From: Diabrotica undecimpunctata
Lineage: Eukaryota; Arthropoda; Insecta; Coleoptera; Chrysomelidae
Length of the DNA: 64,000 nucleotides
Assembly (NCBI RefSeq): GCF_040954645.1
Contig: NC_092806.1
Span: 29,041,644-29,105,643 of the forward strand
Direction: 5' to 3'
Part shown: piece after piece, positions 33,558 through 44,759 of the stretch
How positions within the stretch are numbered: position 1 is the first letter of the stretch
Layout: each line of letters opens with the position of its first letter
The notes under the pieces: model-generated
The model's input: only the letters and a program-made list of their open reading frames with translations
Told to the model about the DNA's origin: nothing
Databases searched by the model: none
Made by a program: the position numbers and the translations under genes

Positions 33558-34655
33558 ATATATAAACTGGGAATCCATAGGCTAATTACAAAAACATCGT
33601 TTTGTTACCGATGGCATGCTATTATTTAGTAAAGTCATGTTTCTAATAGTGTTACATTTCTAATAAGTAAACAAACAAAATCTACTTGAAATTTTATTAC
33701 ATAGTTGAATTGAAATTACAGCATTAAATTAAAGTCACGTACGTTCAACTGCAAAACGGCTTTTTGGAGGAAACTTTACAAACGCGGAATGTTTGCCAAA
33801 CGTGTGTAATTAGTTTAAAATCGTAGAGAACCATCAAAGGTAAACGATTTTAAAGTTTGGATTCAGAGTATGAAAAACGAGTCAGTTTTAATCAATTATT
33901 GAAGCGAAGATGCTGTTCGGTGATGGTATGCAAATGTTCTCGAAGTTGATTCTGAATTTTTTTTTGATATTAAACCAATTTTATCACTTCAAAGAGATTG
34001 AGAAATGTTTTTTATAAGTAGGGGAGGTAAAATCAAAACTTTACTGAACTGGGCAATGTTTCCAAAAAAAAGGGAACATTTGGAGCTTAAGGTTATATTT
34101 GCACATTTTAATGTACTGAATTTTACTTAACCAAGACCAAGTTCTTAAATTTACAGTAGCAAGACTGCAACTATCTCCTCAATATGTTCCAAAAATTCTA
34201 GACGTAGTCATCGTAGGCGACGTTGACGATTAAATGGAGGCTACTTGCAAATTAAAGGAAAATTAAAGAAATATGATGATATTATTTGTTGATTTACTAA
34301 ACCTTCATTTCAAAAAGGATCCAGAGTTGTTCTAATTTCTCTGATCTACTCTTCTGCGTTGGTATTTCCATTTTCATCTTATTTAGATTTTCAGTCCAGG
34401 CTTCTTTATTTTTACTTTAAGAATTAAAAAAATATAGAAATAACAATCTACTTAGGTAAAGCGACATGAAAAAAAAATTCTTTAGCGAAAGTCCTGGAAG
34501 GAGAACCAGGATTCTTTTGGCAGTTCTGTATTGTATCAAAGATTGGCGAATATTGGGTAATTCTATTTTTATCAACCGCTATTTTAAAAACTGTTTGTAC
34601 ATTCAAAGCAGTCTTATCTAATAGGTATTATTAAGCCACAATATTTTTGTACGCC
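33558..34655. other. AT-rich stretch, nothing recognised
   Basis: About 1.1 kb without family motifs or terminal repeats. Confidence 0.35.
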
Positions 34656-34659
34656 CTAC

Positions 34660-35430
34660 TATACGTTTCTCTAATGTTTAATATTTTCTTCAAAATATTC
34701 TGGTTTGCTTTTCTTGATGGTGTTAATAATTTTGATTCGTTTACGCATTTGACTCAAAACATGTCATACTCGTTAGTTTTTCTGTCAGTCCACGGAATTT
34801 TTTCTTCTCTATGCTCGCATTTCGAACCCTTCCAATGTTTTGCACACAACATTCATCAAAGTCCACACTTTAATATCATATAAATGAATAAAACATTTAG
34901 TTTTAAGCCAAATTCGCGCTCTTGATTTGCACCATACCTAAATAATATCAGCATATCTTCTAGAATGCTGGCCAACAAAACATAATCGTCCGCATGTATT
35001 TCTTATTAATTGTAACTCCATTGTAAACCACTCCTATGTCTATGACTTTCAAGATTTCACCAAAAATAAGTGAGGAGTATATATTGAATAGTAAGGGCGA
35101 CAGCAATCAACCTTGTACTCTCCTTAAGTAATGTCTCTTATCTGATGTATTTCCATCAATTCGAACTGAAGCGACCCGGTTCCAATACAAGTTAACAATT
35201 ATTCGATTATTTTTGCCATCTAGACCTATTTTGTTAAGTATTTTAATAAGCTTGTCATGTTGAACTGTATCAAAAGATTGTCCATAATCAATGAAACAGG
35301 TATAAATAGACATCAACATTAACACCACGAAGCGTTGAAGTAGAATTTGCATACTGAATAAAACTCCTCGTGTTCCAAAACAATTTCTGAATTCAAACTG
35401 TTTGGCTCCCATTTTCTCCTCGAAGTTAGC
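34660..35430 (-). mobile_element. Non-LTR retrotransposon RT fragment
   Basis: Minus strand. A 101-aa frame (35412-35107) holds the RT fingers/palm: FRNCFGTRGVLFSMQILLQR and CFIDYGQSFDTVQHDKLIKI, then IVNLYWNRVASVRIDG. The catalytic box is degraded (HSRRYADII near 34970). After frameshifts the thumb reads YDIKVWTLMN, then CKTLEGFEMRA, then KIPWTDRKTNEYDM (34880-34740). The family matches the WLRNLREW group (NLYWN, VWTL, IPW motifs). Inactive. Confidence 0.8.
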
Positions 35431-35575
35431 AGTTTACTTCAAGCACTAGCTAGAAGCGGTATTACCTGAGTTGACAATGGCAAGTGCGACTTTGCCGAAA
35501 CGTCATCAAAGAAAGATTTTTCTCAAAATCAAAATTATTCAACGCGGAGTCAACCCCGGAAAATCACAGAAAGTC

Positions 35576-35814
35576 ATTCTGTCAACATAACTTTTTTGAT
35601 CTAAATCAGTGGTTTATTGAAAGTAATACGTTTGATGTTTTTTCTTGGTATTCGTAAAACGCTATAAATGACAAAAAAAGGCGTAAATTCATTAAATAAA
35701 ATTTATTTTAACATTTTCTAATCGACCCTAAACTAAATACTAAACAAGAAACATCAAACATGTTACTTTCCAATGAACCACTGAGTTAGATCCAGAAACT
35801 TATGTTGACAGAAT
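35576..35814. mobile_element. 239-bp MITE with ~80-bp TIRs
   Basis: Inverted ends ATTCTGTCAACATAA (35576) and TTATGTTGACAGAAT (to 35814), continuing as imperfect inverted repeats for about 80 bp (GGATCTAACTCAGTGGTT on one side, GATCTAAATCAGTGGTT on the other, and the GTTTGATGTTT block). GTC flanks both ends (35573-35575; 35815-35817), a possible 3-bp target duplication. No coding capacity. The family is not recognised. Confidence 0.78.
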
Positions 35815-35822
35815 GTCAATTT

Positions 35823-35876
35823 AATAATAGATAAATAAATACCGATTCATAAATAGATAAATAAATACCGAATCGG
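35823..35876 (+). repeat. Short tandem duplication with ATAAATAAATACCGA units
   Basis: The motif ATAGATAAATAAATACCGA occurs twice, about 29 bp apart, immediately before the next retrotransposon fragment. Confidence 0.8.
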
Positions 35877-37015
35877 AGAAGATCAGGCGGGGTTCACGGC
35901 AGGAAGATCTTTCATAGACCACATTTATACACTCCAACAATTAATTGAAAAAAAAATGGCAAAAAATAGACCAGTACACATGGCATTCATAGATTTAAAA
36001 AGGGCATATGACACGTTCACCAGAAAACAACTATGGAACACGATGAAGGAAATCGGAATAAATACTCCAACGAATTTAAGACCACAAAAGGCTTATTGCA
36101 GGGATGCTCTACATCTCCGACACTGTTCAAGATATTCCTCGAACAAATATTAAAACCATGGAAAAGGAAATGTAAAGGGATGGGAATACCAATCCGGGAC
36201 AACTTGTACACATTAAGCTTTGCAGATGACCAAGTGGTAACGGCTCAAGATGAAGATCTGTGCTATATGCTCCGAAAATTAGAAAAGGAATACACAAAAA
36301 ATTGACTGGAAATAAATCTAAAAAAGACCGAATATTTAACAACAGAGCAAGAACCAGTGAGAAACTTGGAAATGGACGATAATAGGGAAATTAACGGCAC
36401 TGACAAATTCAAACATTTAGGATTCATACTCTCAAAAATGGAACTACCGAGCAAGAGATAACCAGCAGATTAGCACAGACAAGAACATGAATTAAACAAA
36501 TGAACGGGGTACTGTGGGATAGACAGATTACCAGAAATACAAAGAAGAGAATTTATAACACCTTGGTACTCAGTATAATGACCTATGTAGCAGAGAAGTG
36601 GGAAATAAATAAACGAACAGGTCCAAAATCATAGCATCTGAAATGGAGTTCATGAGAAGAAGCTGCAGAGTGACAAAAATGGATCGCATCAGAAATGAGG
36701 AGATAAAACGAAGAGTGGCAGTAGAACAAGACATACGCAGCTACATCGATGAAAAACGTTTAATTTGGTATGGACATGTGAGAAGAACAGATCATACAAG
36801 ATGGATAGCAAAGATTTCGGATTGGGGCCCAATAGGAAGGAGGAAAAGAGGTAGACCCCGAAAATCATGGAGGGATGAAGTGGACGAGGTCATGGAAAGA
36901 CGAGACCTTAGAGATGGAGAATGGCAGCACAGAAAGGACTGGAGACGTTGGCTGAAAGAAGGAAGGCGGCGACAGCTGTAAAAATCCTTGTATAGATAGA
37001 TAGATGGATAAATAA
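35875..37015 (+). mobile_element. Non-LTR retrotransposon, RT to 3' tail, decayed
   Basis: Plus strand. The first block reads EDQAGFTAGRSFIDHIYTLQ and HMAFIDLKRAYDTFTRKQLW (35880-36038). A frameshift leads to KGLLQGCSTSPTLFKIFLEQ and the catalytic box LYTLSFADDQVVTAQDEDL (about 36205-36260). The thumb (DKFKHLGFILSK) is followed by several stops. The last 112-aa frame (36643-36981) is well preserved: FMRRSCRVTKMDRIRNEEIK, LIWYGHVRRTDH, GRRKRGRPRKSWRDEVDEVM and a terminal KEGRRRQL. The tail is (GATA)n-like (ATAGATAGATAGATGGATAA, 36987-37015). This is a different family from the WLRNLREW and GAA-tail copies. The endonuclease domain is absent. Confidence 0.9.
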
Positions 37016-37578
37016 ATACATTTGACCATAGATTTTAAAACAAAATTCACGAAGAATTATGTTATTAATGTTAACTTACTTACGTTTTAAATATAATTTA
37101 ATTTTTTGTAACACTATGATAAAAATAATCGATACATTTAAGATATAATTTTGATAAAGACAAGGAATACGTGTCGATACGTCAACTAAAATTAAAAGCT
37201 TTTAATAATATTTAATTTTAACTGAACTTATTAACTTCTTAACCCAAGAAAGTCTCAATTCTCTAATTTATTCACTTAAATGTCTAACATATTTCTTTGT
37301 CCGTTCACTTATGAGTTGTTGGGTCCCGGATTTGGCGTGTCCATCATCGGCAGCTCTGAAGATTTACATATCTCCTGGCGGATGATTACATTACATTAGT
37401 CCCCGACTAGTTAATGAAGATTTATTGTTTCTTTTACTTATTTTGGTGGCTACCCATCCTAGTGAATGGCGGCTATAAGTTTGCAGAATTTTCCGTCTGT
37501 TGTTTCGTCTATGTGATGCCGATCAGAAAATTCCTTCCTTTAGTTGCAGGATCGCCATGTGATGTTAGTACTAGAGAG
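37016..37578. other. Unassigned stretch
   Basis: About 560 bp with no recognised gene; slightly GC-richer around 37315-37380. Confidence 0.35.
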
Positions 37579-37586
37579 ATTTAGAT

Positions 37587-38427
37587 TAGTGATGTAACGA
37601 ATGTCATTTTTTGAACATTCGCGAACGCGAATGCGAATATCTGCTACCGACATTCGCGGATGCGCGGATGCGAATGCGAATCCGAATCTATGCAACGTAA
37701 ATGCTATCTCGCTCGCCCTGGTCTTGTCGTGCATAAAAACAAGTGAATTTTGAATTTAAAGTGTGATCAGTGACTTATTAACATGAGTAAATCAAATTAT
37801 AGTGAAATATGGACTTATTTTACATTTAGAATATGCTTCTTGATAAAATAGCCCTTTTTATATGTTCGGGCGTATTTTTCAAATCAAAGGGTCTTTATGT
37901 ATTTATGCATCGGCAAATAATAAAATTCCCCAACTAGCTTCTGAAGAGTGGATGATTCTTGAAAAACTTATCGGTTTACTAGGACAATTTGAAGAAGTAA
38001 CCAAAGAGTTAAACGGGTGTCAATGTTTCTATATCTTCTGTGATTTCCTTAATCGCCACTCTAGAAAAAGTTGTTAATGATCTTGATTCATCCTTGAATA
38101 CATTGGTGATACGACTACCGTCTTGAAAGACGAGCTCGTTTGCAAATTTTCGGATTTAAGACTTGTCATTTATCTTTTGTTTTCTAATGAGAAATTAATT
38201 GATATTAAGTGTAAATCAATCTGAATCTAAAACTTTATTACATAATACCAAATAATAGAATAAAGTGAGGGCTAATAATCTGAATGGATAAAAGTGAATG
38301 GATTTTTATTGTGTTAACCTAATATTATCTTCAAATTTTTCAAATTTCTCGAATGCAAATGCGAATATAAAAAATATGCGAATATTCGCGAATACGAATG
38401 CGAATGCGAATATTCGTTACATCACTA
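37587..38427 (+). mobile_element. hAT-superfamily deletion derivative with 8-bp target duplication
   Basis: The unit starts TAGTGATGTAACGAATGTC (37587) and ends GAATATTCGTTACATCACTA (38427). It is flanked by perfect 8-bp copies of ATTTAGAT (37579-37586; 38428-38435), the hallmark of hAT insertion. Subterminal regions carry repeated GCGAAT hexamers (about 37620-37680 and 38350-38415). Inside on the plus strand is a fragment of the C-terminal half of a BED-finger-type hAT transposase: GSLCIYASANNKIPQLASEE, WMILEKLIGLLGQFEEVTKE (37891-38010), then shifted ATLEKVVNDLDSSLNTLVIR. The catalytic N-terminal part and the dimerisation C-terminus are missing, so it is non-autonomous. Confidence 0.92.
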
Positions 38428-38435
38428 ATTTAGAT

Positions 38436-39338
38436 ATCTTGAGGCAGGTGTGACGAGAGATCTTCCTTAATTTACTCGTGAACATATTTATCACATCGTT
38501 GAAACAAAATTCGTTTATTAAAAATTTAAACTACATTGCTCGTTACACAATTTTTGATCGTTACACAATCTTGAGGTATATAAGAGGTATATGCTGTTTT
38601 CTTTTTTTTATAAATTTTGGGAATTGTGTGTGAGTGTTATCTGGTTCTGTTTTTAATCCCCTTATAGGCTTCTCTGTTTCTTAAATCATTATACTCGGCC
38701 TCGTCTGATGTCATAAAAGGGATAGTCTTTGTTGTCTAGAAGATCAGAAATATAGTTTGTTCACACCTTTTACCTATCCGGAACTGCCCTATTTACGGAA
38801 GATTTACGTTCGCCATGGATTCCCTTAATTCGTTTTCTGGATATTGAATACATCATTTGGTATGTTTGTATCGCCTTTAATTTCGATGTTTTCAGTGATT
38901 ATAGCGTTATACTTATTTTGGATATTCTTGTATTACATTCAGTTGTTCTCTCCGACTGCGCCGATGGTATATTTATCTGATGTTTTATATTGAATTATTC
39001 CGAATCTTGTATCCACACTAAGAAAATCCGTTTTCTGTATTAGTTTATCCATGATCAAATTAAATTAAAATATAGTAAGGCTCTACACACGTAAGTTGGG
39101 ATCGGACGAAAAATGTTATTGTACAAAACGGATAAATATTCACACAGCAATGATAACTTTTCTTAGTAACTACCCAACTCTGACTGATTGCTTAAAGAAA
39201 ATCAAACTAAACGTTAACATTGCCATTATATTGGTATCGTTCAACGTTTCGGATACCAACAATGTGTTGACCATAATCATTTCTAGATAAATTAAGGTTC
39301 GAATTACACGTAGAATTACATTAATAAACAAAACCGTC
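38436..39338. other. Unassigned stretch with possible minus-strand coding remnant
   Basis: From 39053 on the minus strand a 38-codon open segment reads MDKLIQKTDFLSVDTRFGII, then QYKTSDKYTIGAVGENN, followed after stops by NAIITENIEIKGDTNIPNDV (to about 38850). It looks like real but decayed protein of unknown family. The rest shows nothing. Confidence 0.35.
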
Positions 39339-39524
39339 ATGTCGAATCCGGGATCGTCGGGGGTGATTCCCAAAAATCAAAAGTCAAAGAGGAAGATATC
39401 GTTGCCGTGGTTCAGACAAGGATCGGTGGCGAAGGCTCATCCCACGCTCACCAGGCAGCACACTATCGACACGCCGAGCTCCTTCCAAGCCCGGCTGAGG
39501 AAGCAACCCAGCCAATCAGCACTG
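39339..39524 (+). CDS. Candidate host-gene first coding exon
   Basis: This stretch is GC-rich and codon-like within an A/T-rich region. It opens with ATG at 39339 and runs 62 codons to CTG, directly followed by a splice-donor-like GTAAAA at 39525, phase 0. The peptide is basic and Ser/Thr-rich (SNPGSSGVIPKNQKSKRKIS; LPWFRQGSVAKAHPTLTRQH; TIDTPSSFQARLRKQPSQSA), and unlike any transposon protein here. It has the look of a cytoplasmic, phosphorylatable N-terminal region of a signalling or scaffold protein. A Ras-GAP of the raskol/DAB2IP type is a guess that I cannot confirm. Continuing past the donor the frame turns A/T-rich and stops at 39620. The remaining exons are not seen downstream on the plus strand, so the following transposon-rich DNA may be a long intron. 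Confidence 0.6.
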
Positions 39525-40971
39525 GTAAAAAATATAAATATTTATTTGATTACTTTGCATGCACATTTCGTTTTTACTTCTTTTATTGAATGTATGAATT
39601 TTATACCATATGGAAAATAATTGAAATTTTAATTACTATTTAAATTTTTTTCGTCAGTCAGTCATCAGAGATTTGATTTTTAAAAACAAGTCACAAGATT
39701 ATTTATTTAACAGCTTTATAAAAAGTGACTTCATTTGCGACAAAAAGCAAAAATTGCATACGAAAGCTGCACTCTTTACCTTTAAAATGCATTTTGTTTT
39801 TTGTCGGTAGCACACTCTGATCAAAAGATATCGAATTTTTGCCGTCAGTGTCGAGTTGATACAAATTTTATTTAAAACATTGATTTCGCACCCGTAACTG
39901 ACATTCAAAATTGTCAGTCGCTTCAAGAATTGTTTCTGAGAGAATGGTTTATTCTATACAAACAGTGCTAATAAACATTTTTGTTCAAAATTATTTTTAG
40001 TGGGAAGCCCTAGGAGTGGTAAACTTTTTTTGCATCTTATTTGGGGTAGTAAAAATTGACATTCTCGTCGAAATTCAGCTTGTTCATATGATTTTTAGAG
40101 ATTCACTGACATTTTCGTCTCTGACGACGGGAGTATTATATGAGCTATTAGTAGTGACAACGTTGAATGCTTAGGAAAGTAACTGAGTTGTATTACCAAT
40201 TTGGAATTAGTCGCATGTCTACCAAACCTCTTACAATCTGCTGGACTATCTTGCGTTATGATAATTTTAAAGCTAAAGTTTAAGCTGAGTGCATTGTATG
40301 GTAGCGTGAGTTGCCGCTTGTGTAGCATTTGGTAGTTTATGCAGACATTCTGAGGATGTTAGTTTAGACATATTCCTTTTATTCTAGTCTTTTATTACGG
40401 GTCTGTTTGATCAGTTTATAAATGATATAGTTGTCCAATTCTTTGATTATTAGATTTGCTTCAAAACGCAACTTTTGTACTACTCCGAAATCTTCACGAA
40501 ACTACTTGTACCGGTTTTTATGCACATGTTCATTATTCTTATCGTCCGATGACGGAAATTTGATAACGTAGAAAATAATATCCTTGGGCACAGGTCAACC
40601 CAACGAATTTTTGCATTTGCCCTATTACTGAAATGATTTTAATGAAATCGTCACTGGACAATCACAATTTTTGTTGAGACACCCGAAAGGACGATGCGAT
40701 GAATTATCATCTTTTTTTGGAACGTGTTTTTTATGCACAGGAGCGTGACCGTTAGGTGGCGGTTTTTCGTTGTGTTGGAACACACTTGTATGTAAGTTAA
40801 GTAGTTTTTTAGATCTCTTGGGCTGCCTTAACCCAATATTAAATATTGCTAGTTTTCCATTTGTACTAAAAGTTTATTCATTGATTTACTAGAAGTTGCA
40901 ATTTGTTATAATTCTCTTGATTAAACTTATAAAAGTATAATATTTAGAATACATCGTCTCGAAAACCAAGC
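39525..40971. other. Probable intron sequence, nothing else recognised
   Basis: About 1.4 kb between the exon's donor and a PIF/Harbinger element. No exon, repeat boundary or RNA gene was identified. Confidence 0.35.
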
Positions 40972-40974
40972 TTA

Positions 40975-41924
40975 AGGCCCGTTTTCACACTACGTCTTAT
41001 TGTACGTTTTGTGGGTCATATAAAACGTACGACAAAATGTACGTTTTGTACAGTGTATACACACTACGTTTTTCCTTCCGCTTTCTACCTCATTTCTAAT
41101 TCAGAGTCTTGAGTTGTGTGAAGTTTGTTTAGTGATTTTTTTTATTATGGATGAAACACGGCTGCTTTCTTTTATTTTTTCAACCATAACGATACTATGA
41201 CTGAGGAAAAAGGGGACGAGGAGGGAAAAGACAAGATGGTCAGGAGAGTGGGCTTCTAAAAAGAAGCCAGTATTCCCACGTCTCGTTACTAAAAGAATTG
41301 AGAGGCGAACCAGATGACTGGCGCAATTATTTGCGAATGGACACCTCAGCCTATTGTCAATTGCTAGAGTTGGTAACACCATACATATTGAAATAAGACA
41401 CCTCATGAGAAAAGCCATTTCACCCCATGAAAGACTCACAGCAACTCTCAGAGATCTTACAACAGGACGCAGCGTCAAGGACTTGGAGTTCACAATCATA
41501 ATATCCAAACCAGCGTTAAGCCAAATAATTCCTGAAACCTGTAATGCAATCTACTTGGTTTTAAAACATAACTACTTAAAAACTTTTATAAAATTCAATA
41601 AATTCCCCGAGAAAATCGTGGGTGCATTGCCGCAAATCTGACATTATTAGGCTTTTTTTGGGAAAAATGAAACGAACTGCAGTGAAACTAGTCGTCAAAT
41701 AAGTCAAGATCGGACGACTTGTCTGAACATGTATTTTCACGTAACGTTTTATCCTATCAGTTCTCGCAAAACTATGCTTCTCCCATCATTTCTACGATCT
41801 GACCTTGGATTTCATTTCTGATTCGACAAGACGTACGTTTTGCTGTTTACATGCCACGTTTTATTGTATAGGATTTGTCCTATCCAACAAAACGTACAAT
41901 AAGACGTAGCGTGAAAACGGGCCT
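40975..41924 (+). mobile_element. PIF/Harbinger deletion derivative with TTA target duplication
   Basis: TIRs AGGCCCGTTTTCACACTACG (40975) and CGTAGCGTGAAAACGGGCCT (to 41924) extend through the TCTTATTGTACGTTTT block. Both ends are flanked by TTA (40972-40974; 41925-41927), the superfamily's 3-bp target. The plus-strand transposase remnant begins near an ATG at 41147 (MDETRLLSFIF), and after frameshifts reads HVSLLKELRGEPDDWRNYLR, MDTSAYCQLLELVTPYI, then KAISPHERLTATLRDLTTGR and SVKDLEFTIIISKPALSQII (to about 41560). This is the N-terminal third of a Harbinger transposase. The DDE domain is deleted. Extra ACGTACG-type repeats occur near both ends. Confidence 0.92.
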
Positions 41925-41929
41925 TTATG

Positions 41930-42780
41930 GCTAGTTCGAATCCTATACAATAAAACGAAATTTTTTGTGTAACATTTGTAATGTATCCAAGGGACGATCT
42001 TGTCTCGATTGATCCCATGGTTGGTGTAAGTGATGTGTGGATGTTGATCGAATGGATAAAATAAAATGTGCAGTTTAAGTGTGAGTTAAATCTCTTGCAG
42101 ATTTAACTTAAAAAAATCATTTGGTTGTGCATCAATTTTGTCGCTTGTTATATAGTTTACTGATTGTTTGAAAAAAGGTTGTTGATTTGATAAGTGTTTG
42201 ATCAAAAAAAAAAAGGATCCGACCCCAAATAGTTACAAAGTATTATCGACTTTCTGTGGTTTTATCTGTTGATTGCAAACTGTTTGTATAATATTGCCAT
42301 TTTAGTATATTGCAATGAGCGTAAATTCTTTATCGCGGCAAGAATTCTGACGGCTTTGGAATATGGCTGCTGTCAGCGCAAAACTAAGAGGAATGTAGCT
42401 CTAAGTCTAATCTCAACACCCTACGGCGGTAGGAAAACACTGGTCTGCTCGATCGAAGATCTGATTCAGGGCGATGTAAAACTACTAGAAATGACAGTGT
42501 TCTCGCTACCGGCACTTAGAAAACCGAACAATCACGGCAGTTTCCCTTAAAAATAATCTAACAATTTTCAGATTTTATACTACTGGATTATCTTCTCGAG
42601 CTATACCTACTGGACCCCAACTTTACTTTGAGCATTTGAATTTTACGTTGAATTTTGTACGAGAACACTTGAACAATAGAGGATTGTAGTCTTTTATTGT
42701 TTTTTTATGAATCGCGATTCTGTGTTACAAGCTTAGAGTGTAAGAGCTAGGCAACTATCAGTCAAGAGAAATATTCAACA
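41930..42780. other. Unassigned stretch
   Basis: About 850 bp. A GC-richer segment at 42330-42540 contains a 93-aa open frame with no recognisable motifs; it is not annotated as a gene. Confidence 0.35.
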
Positions 42781-42784
42781 GAGC

Positions 42785-43065
42785 TACTTCCATTTGGTGG
42801 AATATCAGTTGTGGCATGCGAAGGCATATCTTTTGACGCTCACACGGAAATCTTAATCGAGAATTGGACGTTGACTGCGTTTAGGCAGCTTAACAGAGAT
42901 TCTATAAGACCATGTTTTATCGTTCATCATGATTCTTGTAGACGACGCAAAATGTATGCATGATAATGCCCGGCCTCACACCGCTTTGATAGTTACTAAG
43001 CATCTTAACGAGGATCAAATCACACATGTTTGTACCCCATTGAAGTTATTTGGATGAGATGGGGG
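42785..43065 (+). pseudogene. Tc1-like transposase fragment
   Basis: Plus-strand piece of a Tc1-type catalytic domain: FGGISVVACEGISFDAHTEI (42792-42851), then ENWTLTAFRQLN. After a frameshift comes the Asp2 signature CMHDNARPHTALIVTKHLNE (about 42950-43010), then DQITHVCTPLK. The third catalytic residue region is not present; the sequence breaks at a non-LTR fragment at about 43068. Inactive. Confidence 0.8.
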
Positions 43066-43067
43066 GG

Positions 43068-43507
43068 GCTTAGAATCTACAAAACAGTAATTAGACCAGT
43101 GGTCACATATGGATGTGAAACGTGGAAAAAGAAAGATATTTGGACTAACCCAATGCAGCGATGGTTCGTGGAGAATTAAAATGAACCACGAGCTGGATGA
43201 ACTAATGCAGAGCGCAGATATTGTTAGATTTGTAAAGTCACAAAGACTAAACTAGCTTGGTCACCTAGAAATAATGCCAGATAATCGAGCTTTAAAAGTA
43301 GTCCAGAGATAGAAGCCCCAAGGAAACAGAACAAGAGGAAAGCGCCGTAAAAGATGGATAGACGACGTAGAGTGGGATCTTAAAACCATGAACATCAGGC
43401 AGTGGCAAAGGAAAGTATCCGACAGGGCAGAATGTAAGAACATTGTTAAGCAGGCCAAGACTCACAAAGGGTTGTAGCGCCATTAGAAGAAGAAGACGAA
43501 GAAGAAG
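43068..43507 (+). mobile_element. Non-LTR retrotransposon 3' end with (GAA)n tail
   Basis: RT thumb and C-terminal region: GLRIYKTVIRPVVTYGCETW (43070-43128), a deletion, then ELDELMQSADIVRFVKSQRL (about 43190-43250), GHLEIMPDNRALKVVQR, RGKRRKRWIDDVEWDLKTMN, and the end CKNIVKQAKTHKGL. An AGCGCCATTA linker precedes a GAA/GAC tail at 43483-43507. The end is like the 59.3-kb copy (KQAKAHEGL), which instead has an ATG-type tail. Inactive. Confidence 0.85.
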
Positions 43508-43509
43508 GG

Positions 43510-44145
43510 GGAGCTTTACGTAACCATGTGCCGGCCCCCAGGAATTCTAGATAGCTTCGCGACATATTGGTGCTGGAACGGCACAATCTTCCCGTTGGGG
43601 AACAAAATTGTGATGCAGGGTACGCCTCTTTTTTTGCAAGCTGTTATCATTTTCAGAGAAGATACTGGCTACTGAAATCCATAACCATAGATACTAGCAT
43701 ATGCAAATTAAATTGTCAATTTTTAGTATTTAAGCTTTGAACAATAAAAATTTTTTTGCGAGCAATCACCAAACTGCTACAACCTAACAAATAAAAATTT
43801 CTGAAATAACTTCAAAATACGAGCCGACACTCATTTTATGATGGGCAGTGTGTATGGTAATATTTAAAGATCAAATTATCGACGACGACATACAAGTTAA
43901 TTGTCAGCCAGTTCCAAGAATTATATTTATTTTATACCAATACCATATACCTTACTTGAACTACAAAATAAATAGCGAGAATAGCTTTCTCTAAATAACA
44001 GAGCATTATTTATGGGAACACTATAAATCTGAATATAGAAATCAGAATTCTGGTTTGATAAAAAAGAGTTCGATATAAATCCGTGTTAATTGAAGTGAAT
44101 AGAAATAAGAAATCGTAAAAACTGTTAGAAGATTAGCGCATTATC
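43510..44145. other. Unassigned stretch
   Basis: About 640 bp; nothing recognised. Confidence 0.35.
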
Positions 44146-44149
44146 GCGC

Positions 44150-44345
44150 ATGTAATAATACAGCTTGTTACATCTAACAATGCAAGGAAAAATGCTGGGA
44201 AGAAAAAAAGGAACCTGAATATAAACCTGAGACCGTGGTATATGGTATGCACAAACAATCGAATCTCTTTTCTGGATAGAACTTAAAAGGCGATGATCGC
44301 CAACATTGTGCTAAGGTCCGATAAGCGGATACCGCAATCCAAGAA
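44150..44345 (+). mobile_element. Non-LTR 3' end fragment (WLRNLREW family)
   Basis: Decayed plus-strand C-terminus: SLLHLTMQGKMLGRKKG (44162-44212), then a broken RPWY block and ELKRR, IANIVLRS. It matches LQLIMQGK(I)xGRRxxGRRxxSWLRNLREWY in better copies. Several frame changes; no catalytic part. Confidence 0.5.
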
Positions 44346-44449
44346 GAGGAAATATCTGAAGAAGGAAGCAAGCCATAGTACTTAACCCAGCTTGTGAGAC
44401 ATGCACACCCCCGAAAATGACATTCGAGTGTACAATTCATTTGGGTAAG

Positions 44450-44720
44450 GAGGTTTAAACACGAATTACATTACCTCAACTCACAACAGGAATTATTGGT
44501 AGTATTAATCAGTCTCATTTTAGTTTTCATTCGTAATTTACTTCTTCTACCTATGAGTCCTCTTATTACAGCTCGGGTCGTTGTTGTTTTTTTGGATTGT
44601 CGCGTCTTTGTCCTGCGTAAATGACAGTCCTTGGTCCATTGTGATCCCTTGGTATTTTGCTTCTCTTTTCCATTCTATTTTCCATTGGATACTCCCTCCA
44701 TGCTTCAATGTTATCCAACA
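44450..44720 (-). mobile_element. Jockey-type RT C-terminal fragment
   Basis: Minus strand: IEWKREAKYQGITMDQGLSF (about 44690-44630), then TQDKDATIQK and, in shifted frames, RTHR and TNENQNET. The pattern VKYLGVxLDxxLxFxxHI...KA matches the post-palm region of Jockey-like RTs. Short and inactive. Confidence 0.6.
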
Positions 44721-44759
44721 CCAGGAGAAGAAAGAGATAGTGACAACCTATTAATAGGG

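Noticed and set aside
37540..37734. 64-aa minus-strand frame with Arg/Ile repeats
   Set aside because: It translates the GCGAAT subterminal repeats of the hAT element and crosses its boundary.
42269..42550. 93-aa plus-strand frame in a GC-richer segment
   Set aside because: No motif, no homologous block elsewhere in the window and no splice or start context; kept as unassigned sequence only.
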